Position numbers and translations under genes: made by a program. A DNA stretch of 64,000 bases from Ascidia mentula (Eukaryota > Chordata > Ascidiacea > Phlebobranchia > Ascidiidae): assembly GCA_947561715.1 (NCBI GenBank), contig OX387198.1:12772001-12836000 (forward strand), given 5' to 3'. Positions 33,803-45,800 of this stretch are shown here, piece after piece. The notes beneath the pieces are model-generated. The model did no database searches. It was not told the DNA's origin and saw only the letters and a list, made by a program, of their open reading frames with translations. Position 1 is the stretch's first letter; every line of letters begins with the position of its first letter.

Positions 33803-36800
33803 TCAAACAAAAAGTGTGCCGTCCGAGTCGACGCCCAGAAACACCATTTGTTCGTCTTGGCCTTGAGAATTGGAAGCAGTTGTTTCATTGGGACTATCCT
33901 GGAAAGAAATAGGCGGAAGTACTGCAGTCGAAACCTGATCTTGTGAGATTGAGTCAACTGCTGAACTCGCGACCATTTTACCAGGGACCAGTTGTCTTGT
34001 TGAGGAAGCAGAAAGCTCGGAGTTGTTCGTGCAGGAATTAGTATCTGCGGCTATCACAGGTTCCAAGTTCTGCAAAATAGGCAGTTGTTGAATATCAACT
34101 TTAGTCCTTTGCGCAACTTTATACCGTGATATTTAGACGGTTTTACTTCCGGAATATACTCAGTCTGAGTAAACTTTGGTGGCTACTACACTGATGGGAT
34201 TCGAACCCAGGATATCTTGGCCATGATTATTTTACGACTTTTTCAATGACCCTTACGGCACTGACAAATTTATTTCAATAAATGCCGCTAAGCGATTACA
34301 AATCCATGACCGACAGATTATATATTGTCCTCACTCTAGATTTGACCGAGACATCAGGACGAACATAGACAATTAACTACACAAACAAGTACCTGTTTCT
34401 CGCGTAAACCCGATTGCTGTGAGCCGTAATCCGATGTTGAAGAAGATGATGAGATCCAACTATTCCTCACGCACGGGATTCCTCCTCTCGCGGAGAGAGG
34501 AAGAGAGTTAACTGGGATCTGATCCTCGTCACATTCCTCCACGTTCAGAACATACAAACCGCTCTCATTAGGGATGTCTGGGGAATGTCTTTTGGGGGCT
34601 TCTTGGACGTTAACCTGAAGATAGAAAACATTGGAGTATGAATAAAAAGCAGTTACCATAACACATTTTTTATTGAGGTTCGCATCAATGACAACCATGA
34701 GATAACAATTATCTTTTTCTTTCAAAAACATCAATATTTTCTAGATGGAGATTTAAATATTTCGATATCATAACTACAGTTAAAATTAGACGGAATTACA
34801 CCAGAAAAACTAACCATCATAAAACTAAATCAGGCAAAAAAACGCATTTTATATCGAGTTTGTTTTCACGAATCGAGTCCAAATACCCGAAACGCTTTGG
34901 ATCTATAGTTTATCGATTACCTAAAATTAACCTCCGTTTGAGAAGCGAACATCTGGAACAAATTGTAAGCAAACGAACATCTATTTCCCAAACACAGCAT
35001 TTACCGCATAAAGTGCATCCATGTCTTGGCGTGACGTCGTCTTACAGTGAGAGGGGTCGGTTTCTGGAGATAGAAGAGGTTGTAGCTGATAGCAGCGATC
35101 GTCAAAGGCGTATCGGCGTTTTGAGTTTAAAAACGAGGACGTGGAATAGGAACGTGGCATGGATGGAAGAGTTTGACAGGTTTCGCGTGTCTGAGTTTGT
35201 TGCATCCCATGGTCGTTCAAGCTGTCGATTGGCATGTTGTCAGGAATTGGAGGATATGGATTGTACGTCATTGAGGCTTGTCGTTTCGGGTTGAGCGACA
35301 TAGAATGGTAGCGTTGACCTGAAAAGCAATACAATATATACTACGAGGCAACAAAAACAAATCACATTTGTACATGGTTATAAGGTAATGCATTACACAG
35401 TTTAAGTGATTTTTTTGTGATTAAGAGATTACAAGAAACCGCCGATATCGAAATCAGCACCGAACCGTTGCGTGACTACGTTTAGTGTCAAACGCATCAG
35501 GAAGTTGCCGCGAATTTCAACTATCAATTTCTTTGTTGTTATCGGATAAGTCTTACAGTTCGAAGCATTTTTTAAACATAGGGCTTGCTTTTGTTTTTGG
35601 GTCAGAAAAAAACCTTGTTAAAAGTTTGTGAGATTGGAAAACTTTGTTTGTGTTTTATTTAATTAAAAGTGTCCCAACCGTGACCTTCCTCGACCGTGTT
35701 TAGTGCGACTCCAACACTGCATGAAAACTTGGGACAAACAAATTAAATTCTTCAACACAACCGCGACACAAAAACCGCAATCGGCAATATAAAGCACACT
35801 ACTAACTTGCGGACTGAAATCTAACCTTGTGGATAGGTAATTTCCCCAGCGTGTCTTATTATGTCACAACAGCGACCCGAAGCCTGCACGAGGGACCTCT
35901 CCTCAATACAGCGGACGCATGAGTCCCAGTCATTCGAATGGCTGCATGCTGGCGTTGAATGTTGGTTGGTTCCAGCGCAGGAAAGCATGTCTACACTACA
36001 GCGGTCCAAAAACCGACCTCGCTCGCTTGATGGTGGGAGGTTATGCGGCAAGTAATCGCTGTATCTGGTTCTAGGCACAGACTGCATCGTTCCACACCTT
36101 TGGTACATTTCTGTGGAGAAGCGTCAAAAACATTTTGCTACTGAATTCTTAGTCGGGCTTGATCATTGTACAAAACTATGCGATTTACGTAAAATGCTTT
36201 GCGTTGAGCAAATGCAAATAAACATTTTACATTAACGATTACCTACTGTTTGCAAATTCAACGTGTCATTGCAATCGTATGCACACAACTTCATATTCCT
36301 GCCGACAAAAAATACACTTACCGTTGGTGTATGACGCCTCATCGTGCAACAGAGAACTCACGCTGGTGTCACGTGACGACCTACGTCCTTGCAAGTAAGT
36401 CACGTGTCGTGCCTCGAAGTTTGAGAGGTCCTGATTGTTAAAAGCGTTGATGAAATACACGTCCAAGTACTTAAAATTGTTGCTAAATACCCAGAGGACA
36501 AAACAACTCACCGAACGTGCTCCGCTCATTCCGTCAGCGCTGTAGGCAACACGTGACATGCTGTTACGCTCCAGCGATTGTCCGCTGCCTCCGAAACGAT
36601 GTGCGCCATCTGCAGCGCCTGAAATAGAGAGTTATATAGTTTACATACGTTAAGGATTTCAGGTGCAGATGTCAGGTATTTTGCTTGATTTATAATTGTT
36701 ATTTGTAGCTAATCTAAATACATGGGAAATATAAGCAATTACAAATGCAGGATACTGAAAGAAACTCGACAAGTCTGTTTGTTTTTAAATGTAATCCTCT

Positions 36801-39800
36801 TAATAGTAACAAGTACAATTTGTTTGTATGATACAAACATCAGTAAGTACGACACAAGCTTAAATCAAAGAGTAGGATGGAATGCAGATCAATAAAGATA
36901 ATTCAGCTCCCTCATACCGCAGTCTACGCTTGCGCGCATGAATGATGACGTTTGATGAACGGAATGGTGATGATCCCCGTTTTCACTGCTCGTTAAACTT
37001 GCATTCGGCGTTGGAAGGCTGTCACTCTCAGTTCGAAGACCTACAAAGTATTTAAATTAAGAGTTGTACAACATAAAAGTCACGACAACGATTATTTTTA
37101 AATATGAACCAGTTTAAAATGCGATGGACAAGGTATAAATATGAACTGAAATTAACAAACCTCACTTCCCTAAAAGGACATACCTCAGCATTCTATACCT
37201 TCATGTGCCGTTTGTTTTGAATTTTAATAGGAATGTAAAGTAAAACGTCAAATACTTTCAATTGCATTTACTATGTCTATATGTTTAAACTTAGTGTTAC
37301 AACAACATATCGGGATTATTTTTGACCTATTGAAATGTATCTTTGACTCAAAACAATAGCATATTTAAACCTAAAATTTTCACTTTAAACGAAAGAAAGT
37401 TTTCATACTTTTCGGTTTGGAGACACGACGGTGTCTCAGATAGCGAACCACGATGCATGCCAGAAGGATTAGAACCACCAACACCAACGCACAGGATGCT
37501 GCAATAATTAGCAGGTAGTTCGTTGGAAGATGGGTGCCTGCAATGTTGGAAATATGATGGTAAGCGCATAACAGTGTGGGTCTATATGGGTTCCATTACA
37601 AAATGTGCGCTAATTACAGTATAAAATCGACGTTTAAAATGATTTCATTCCGCAACTTACCAGGTCCTGAATTTGATGGACTTGCCTTCAAACCTTTAAA
37701 AACAAAATTTAAAATTTAATAGATCGCCAATATCATCATCAGCTTCAAAAAATGGTATAGTAACTCTTACGTGATGTGGTGACTAGGCGCGCTTTGATGG
37801 CTCCGCTGCTCCCATAGGTGTTGAATGCTAACATGCACACAGCGTATGACGTGGAGTGACGTAATCCATCGATGACATATGAAGTGCGGCTATGTGGAAC
37901 GTTTATTTGCCTCCATTCGCCGATTTCATCGTCAAACTTGCAATCTGATGAGGCGGAAGACGCCCTAAATAAAATGATTGGTAAAACATATTGATTTTTA
38001 CAAAGCCGAAATTCTCATGCCAGAACTGAATTTTTGCGTGTCAAGAGGGGTAGAAAATGCCCAAAATAATTAAAGTTATAATAATATGCAAAGAAATTAC
38101 CCGACAGTTTAACAATAGAAATTTGAATTTGTAATTGCCTTATATACTATACTACTGCGTGCATAGGCAAAATACTGGCAGTAACTACAACCAAATCCCA
38201 CAGTTAAGTAACATAACTTACGGAAAATACTGGAGCAGGAAAGTTTGTGGCGCCCCTCCGTCAAACCCAGCATGCCACGAAAGAGCAATTGCGTCATGAG
38301 TGACGTTGATAACTTTGATGTCACTCGGCGCGTCTGGGGGCCCTTGTGGAACAAAAAAGTGTTACACAATGAGGAAACGATATACAGCTTCGAAATTATC
38401 GTAAGTTCATACCCCTCGGCACGAGTTTGGCTTCGATCTCGTCCTGGTCTAGGGAATTGGTTGCTACGCAACGAAATGTTGAAGCGAGACTTTCATCTAA
38501 ATGAACTACTCTGGTATTGACGAAAAGCATGCTGGTGTACACGTCATTCACGTAACTTGCCTCGTCGATTACGTAACTGTATAGAAAATACATTGCCTTG
38601 AAAATACACGACAGCACTTTCGGCTAAAATCGGTACTTGAGAATATCATAATAAGACAAATTTAAGTTTAAAATTAAAACTTAAAAATAAATTTTTTGCC
38701 CAACAAAAGCGCTACATTTATTCCTTTAAAAGATATACGGGTAAGATCTTAAAACTCACCCGGTCTCCAAACTGTCGCTCACGCCCGACACAATAACCGA
38801 ACCGTCGTCGTCCCTCCAAGAGAACGATACCTTGGGATTCCCCGTTGCCATGCACACAAGTTCGGCCGACATCTTTCCGCCACTTGAGGGCGGACGAGCC
38901 ACTTTTAATGACGATCTTGTTCGGTCTATTTCCGCACCAACTAAAGTAAAAAAAGACAAGGTTGTAGTTGTGGTTTAGAAAGCCCAAGGCTATGTGATTC
39001 AGAACAATAGAACTATGATCAACGTAGGTTCACAGGCTACTTCTGCGTTGTATGATCAACGTATTGCGTTTTTTCGAGCAAACCCATTAATCGCAATGTG
39101 CGTTTTTTTATTACTGCAAATATTCTGTGATATTTTCAACGACAAATGTCGCGAGTAATACAATGAATTGCTTTGCGTTTACTATATCCAATCACAATAC
39201 GCGTTTTTTTTCAACTAAAACTACGCCAGAATTTGGTTGATTTGGTCAAAATAAATTTGCCGCTTGTTTTTCATTCATGATGCACACATTCTTACATTGT
39301 ACAGAAAGCTCCACACCCATTTCCGCCGCTTGACCAATTCCGTTTGTTGCCACGCAACGGTACTCCCCCCGATCGTGTGACGTCACGTTACGTAGTATCA
39401 ACGTTGTAGAGTTTTTGGACAAAACTACTTCCAACTTGTTTCGACGCAAGTTTGGAATCTAAAAAATGTCGAACGGGGTGTTGGCGAAAAACGTTTGAAA
39501 ATGTATCTTTGGAAAAAGGATTATAAATGCATTTGTTTGCATTGGGAAACGTTTATCAGAAATGGTCTACGTCTGGGATGTTAAAGAAACTTACCACTTT
39601 CGTCCACTGCACCTCAGTGTTTAAAAGAGGATGACCCTCGAACTCACACAGGAGTGTTACGTCACTTCCAACCCTGACGTCACTCGGTGCGACCATCTGG
39701 GTGATCTTGGGAGGGTCTAAATGAAATTAGAATTTAATTGATATTCTGCAAAGTCAATATAAAACACTGTTTTTGTTACTTTGCATTGCAGCACAAGTGT

Positions 39801-42800
39801 AAAAAACTTGAATCTCTCATAATATTTGTTTATATTTTATATTAAGAAAAGTGCAATTGTACTTCCAACTTTAACTATAATGACTATGCATGAAGTCGTC
39901 ATTTTAAACATGAATAAAGGTATTTCTATTTCTTTCGAATCACCAGAGTATATTTTAATGCTATTAATTATATGCGCAAAAATATTGATGCTTTACTGGT
40001 CTTATATAATCGTTCCATGAACGCAAAACAACTTACAGAACACGTCGATGGTGAAGTTTACAATCAGGGAACCTCGGTCATTCGTCACTTCAACTTGGTA
40101 CAATCCACCGTCCTCATTTCGGACACTAAGAATTCTAAGAACATTCCGATCCGTCGTCCAATGCACTCTATCACTGCGAGGTAACGCCACCTTGCGTCCC
40201 CAGGTTGACACCCCGGCACTCAACAGCTCCCTGTCACGTGAGCTGGAAACAGCACCTGATTGGCGCAGATATTTCCACCAGCGGAAAGTTAGTTTGTTAG
40301 GGTTGGCTCTGATTGGTATTTGGACGATGAAGTTGTTGCTGTTGACTGTTGTGTTGAACTTTAATGGTTTGATGCTTATTTGAGGTGGGAACTTGATATC
40401 CAATATCACATCGCTCTCGGTCGACTTTTCCAAAACCTCATTGGTCGCCCTTAATTAAAAAAAATCGTTACTTGCTTTTGGAAGTGGCTGTGTTTCTGTC
40501 GAAAATTGCAACAAATCTAATGTTTTGCTGAAGAAATATGGAGAACAAATTCTGTTTTTGAATATTAAAAATGGATTTTTTTTCACTTGAATCTTGTTAA
40601 TCATATAAAAAAAAAAAATCTGTGTTCCGCCTTAATTTGTAAATCTATTAGACGGTTTAAAACTATCTATAAACCTGCATGTTATTCTTGATTGATCAAA
40701 CGAAGATGTCGGTGTGAGGTACAACTGACTTCTTGTGATGAAGCCAACGTATTTACTGGAAGGACGGTTGCTGTTAGTTACAGTGGGATTCACATCTGCG
40801 GCCACTGCACCGTCTTCAATTAACTTTCCGTTGTACCACCTGAAAGCAAAAATGTTTAAGGATATTTTTGTGTGAGTGCTACCCTACATGCATATTAGGT
40901 TTGCTTTTAGATCCTTTTGTTCAAGCAATATGCAAGTATAACAGTGTCATAAAATTGCAATATTGCATGAGTGCGTCCTGTTGGAGTTAACAATGATAGC
41001 CACCCATCAGAAATGTATTAGTTTGAATTCCAAGCTACTGGCCCAGAAATTTCCTTTAACTTCGTCTAATTTGTACAGGGCATTCTTTTGTCCCCCTTTG
41101 GTTGGTATTGAAACAAAAAAAACGCATTTGTGCAAGTGCTTATTGTTCATTACACTCACCACGTTACAGCAGATATGGGAAATGAGGGCGAACTCTCACA
41201 AACCAAACTCATTCTCTGTCCACTGAGCAAAATCTGGGGAAACTGCGATATTTGTACGCTTGCAGGCGGGTACAATACCTAAAAATCAAAGTAAGGTTTG
41301 ATTACATACGCTGCTAGCGTTTATTACCAGAAATTTCCGCAATTACCAACCTCAAGAACAATACTGTCACGCTTCGGCACGTTCGAAGCCACGTGATTGG
41401 AGCGACATTCAAATTTGCGCGCGTTGTCTGATTGGTTGAGTACGATTTCTATGACGCTGCATGTGATGCTTTTAGCTTTGCAATCAAGTACTTGGCTGGG
41501 GTCGATATGAGTGACAAGCCGTTCGTCAGAAGAAATAAGTTGACCATCCCGGTACCATGAAAGTTCTGGGGCTGGGTTTCCACCCTAAAATTAGACAAGC
41601 CACAGATTATTAACTCGTTTATCGTATTTCCCAAAACCGAAACAAAGACGTATTTTTCAAGATTGTCAAAAATGTTGTAAACTCCGACGTTTTAAAAGTA
41701 ATTTCCTAAAATGCATTTAACCAATCAATAATCCAACTTACTGTTGCGGTGCATTTTAGCTGAACGGTTTGTCCCGAGTAAAGCTTGCCTTGTTCTCCAC
41801 CTTCCGCAAGGTGGAACACGCGAGCAGTGACGTAAAGGGGAGGATAATTGATATTGACGACAGCTGGTGTCTGCAAAAGCATAAATCAACGTAACCTGAC
41901 AGCACATCCAACAGACAGTATTTGTCTTCAAATAAGTCGTAAAGAGATACAGTAGCCAGAATATCACTTACGTCTTTTTGGTAATTCAGCTCAGATATCA
42001 TTGAACGGCACGAATACATTGCATCCGCGTCTCTCCTTGTGACCCTAGTTATCATTAGGGTACTCTGTGAGTGCGAGCTCAAGTCAAGCGTAGTTACAAT
42101 GACGTCACCGCTGTCTGGCGTCAAAGGCAAACCATCGCGATACCTAATAAACAATACATGTTACATTGAATCTTACAAGTTTAAATTGTGCTTATTTTCA
42201 GAGGTTGTTTCAAATAAATCCGTTTACTCACCAACTTAACGTCGCCCTTGGGTTGCTTTGGGCAGTTCGGCAAGTAAGGGAAACTGAAGTGTTCTCGAAT
42301 ACGCCATCTTGCGGATGTTGTGATACCACGATGTCGGATGGAGAATCTGAAAGCAACATTTATTCAAACAAGCGAACAGACAATCGGCGCAAATATTTGA
42401 TGCGCCGAATACTGGGCAGGTTTAACGCGAAAAAACTACAAGTTACTCAAAACAGAACAACCACAATGCTTGGTTGCGAGGATTTTAAAGGTAATCATCA
42501 ATCTGTGCTCAAAGTCAAACAATAATTCTTTCATTGAATTATATTCCTTTTGTGCACAATTGTTACAACAAGGCAAAGGTTTATTGTTTTATCACATTTC
42601 CAACTATCTCCATGTATCTGATAACCGTCACGATTATAATTTCACTCACAAAGAACTTGGATTCTCGTTTGTGTTGTCATGGCAGAGTTTAGGGCTGGGC
42701 TGTTCACAGAACACGTGACCATCTTGCCATCGTCCTCTGGCTGTAGTCGGTAACGAAGTGCGCTTACTGCTCGATCATCGGATGTTGTCAGCTCCCCGAG

Positions 42801-45800
42801 TACGTCTCGGTCACCCTAAATCGCGGTAAAATGGTAAGAATGTCGTAATCCCCACCTTTTTGAGTGTGTTGTTAGTTATTACAAGTTCTCCATAAAAATG
42901 CGGTCATAATGTACTTCCTATGAGCGCCCCTGAACATATCAGTAAATAAAAGGAAGTCTTTCGACCTTGTAAAATAAAGATTTGATCTAACCTTTAGAGA
43001 CATGAAATACAAACTGTCATTTAATTTAAGAAACGATAAAATTTATTATTCCCAGTGCAACAGGACATGATTTTATTTTCAATCGTAACACAGCCTGTTT
43101 TTATTGCGATGGAGGCCCAGAGTATCGCGAAGAGACGGCAGACAGAGACGGATGCGATTTGTCGTCGGGAAGAGGGAAATTATGAAAGTGTCGAGTAAGC
43201 ACGTGCGGGTTGAGGGAGTTGGCGTTTACTCGCCTGCCAAGTGCACTGTGGGTCGATAACCGTCGAGGTATTTAATCAGCACGTGCACAGAAGACGATAA
43301 TGAGATATCGCGATATCTCAACTGTTATCGAAACCGCCGGGATGTGGGCCGACTTAGCCAGTTACAGCATTAAATCTTATCTTTGGAAGATAGCGGACGC
43401 CCTCCCCCCGATTCGAACTAAACGTTTATTCAGTTAAGGTGTTCGCATTAAACGTATTCTGTCGTTTCACGTTTTTCGGAAGCTTTTGCTTTTGAATGTG
43501 GGTGAAAACCACCGAGCGTGACTTGCTTCCCAGTGAAAGAACTTCGTTCTTATTACAAGTTTGGTGAGCTGAAAAACGCCCCAAAACACCACTGAAAGGT
43601 TTAGTAGAAAACTCGGTGTTGGAAACAAAACAAGAGTGGCCATTGGAATCTTCGTGCCTCTTAACCGCGATTGCACTTGATGGGCCGCAAAGCTGAGATC
43701 GATACACGATTTTCCGATTGACCGGCTTCGACAACTTTGGGACAAAACACCCCTTGTGCTCAACGAACACCACTAAGGCGATCGCATACAAGAACTGACT
43801 TTGCTTTAATCGAAGTGGTCGCGGTGCGAAGGACGCGTAACACAAGTCGATGGCGCGTAAGAATCCTTATAACGTCGTCATAATCAAAACTGTAAATAGC
43901 TTTTTCGATTAACAGCCTGTATCGAGTTTTTTCGACACTTTTTTGCGACGGTAAGCAGAAGGCGAAAAGCGCTGATGTCGTTTCGATGAGCGTTGACGAG
44001 GCGTGGGCGTATTAATACTGACCCTGTTTTCATGTTTGCGCTCGCGTTTGGGTAATTTTCAATAATAGGCCTAGACGCATTTTGCCAATATTAATCGAAT
44101 GATAATATTCATAATATAAGTTTGCGAATAATAATTTATTATTCACCTTTCTGCAAAGGTGCGATGTTTAAAACATGTAACCCACTCTGCTAACCGGGCG
44201 AAAAGTCCCGTAAAAACAAATTTCCGTAACTTCCAATACTATAAAGCAGTACTTATAATGTAGACATACCACTTTCCAGGATATCTCGGCAAGAGGATTG
44301 CCACCAAAGCTTATGCATTGCACAGACAAGTTTCTTCCGGCAATCAAACGATCAGCAGCAAAATCGGACAATGTCGGGTTACCGGGAGGATCTTGTAAGA
44401 AAATGATAAATAGTAATACAAGCTATGTAATGACTGTGTTACACAAATAATAAATTTGAGAAAAATGCAAGTACTGTCCACAAATTTAACAATGACTTTA
44501 TATAATACTGTACACAGTTTCACATATTCTTAAATACTTCAATGGATGAAATGTCCTTAAGGTTGTAAATATTCGTTAGAATGGCTATAAATAAAATAGT
44601 TAGAGAGAAATCATTTCCACTAAAGCATTTTTTTATAAGAAAGCCAAAGATAAGATGTTGGATATATTAAGCAGACGTTGCAACACAACCGTGTTCATCT
44701 TTAGTAGCATCTCTCCCCGACAGCATCTTAGCTTTGGTTTTTTTTATATAAAGTATAGCCAGCACCACCTTCTTTGCATCTAACATTACTATATGTTTAA
44801 ACCAGTGTTGTCTACTTACACAATACGTTGAAGACGGCCGTAGTGACAATAGGAGATTGTGAAACAGGATGTGAAGCCAAACATTGTACGGTTGAACCGT
44901 TGTGAGACCTGGCGGGTGTGAAGGACAAGGTGCTAACACTGGTGGTCAACTTGCTGCCTGTGTTTTGATAAAGCATAGTCGGATTAAAAACAAATGCCAA
45001 ACATGGCAGCCTGGTTAAGTTCAATAAGAACGAGGGCGGTTGGCGGGTTTTATATAGGTTGAAAAGCACGACTTGAAATACGAGGCAATCGTTTCGACTT
45101 AATGAAGAGTTTTTTCACGCTGTCTGGTTTTATAGCACACCAATAGCATATATATTTTGCTTCTATAGCGATTCACTGACAAAAAGTATAGTTTTGTTGT
45201 CACTTATGGTTTGCTCACAACACAAACAGTGGGATTCTGCTTATCCCTTTGTAAACAGGCCCGTTTTACACATTGTTGAAGTTTGTCTGATTTCATTCAT
45301 AAAACAAATATTTCTCACGTTGTTTACCACTCCGAAATGATATTGTCAAAAACAAGAAACATTAATTGTTCTGCATTTACACGTACAGGATATAAAGAAA
45401 CGTAAGAATGGGTTTAGTGAATTTTCATAACAAACCCACACTCACCTGGAATTTTATTATCAACAACTGGCCGAAATACGTCGTTCTCCCCAACCTTCCA
45501 CGTGATCCGAGCAGGAGGTTTGCTTTCCACGGCGCGACATTGGATGGAAACTGGCTGGTTTTCCCTTACCGTAATTCTATCCTGTTGGTCGACGGGCGAA
45601 ATGACAAGGCGCTTCGGTGGCACTACCAAGCAGACGAAGTTGTTTTATTATTGATGATGGAGACAATTGCTGTCATATTAAGCAACCTTAAAACGCCAGA
45701 ATATATTGAAGAGATACTTTTTCTTTTTTATGCATTTAAAAACTATAAAAACGAGAAAAAAAAAGTGTTTTTAAAACGATAAAGCACGTTGCATTTTCTG

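Noticed and set aside
43426-43845. 139-codon minus-strand frame inside a nephrin intron
   Set aside because: No domain, no splice-phase link to neighbouring nephrin exons, and a second 98-codon frame overlaps it.
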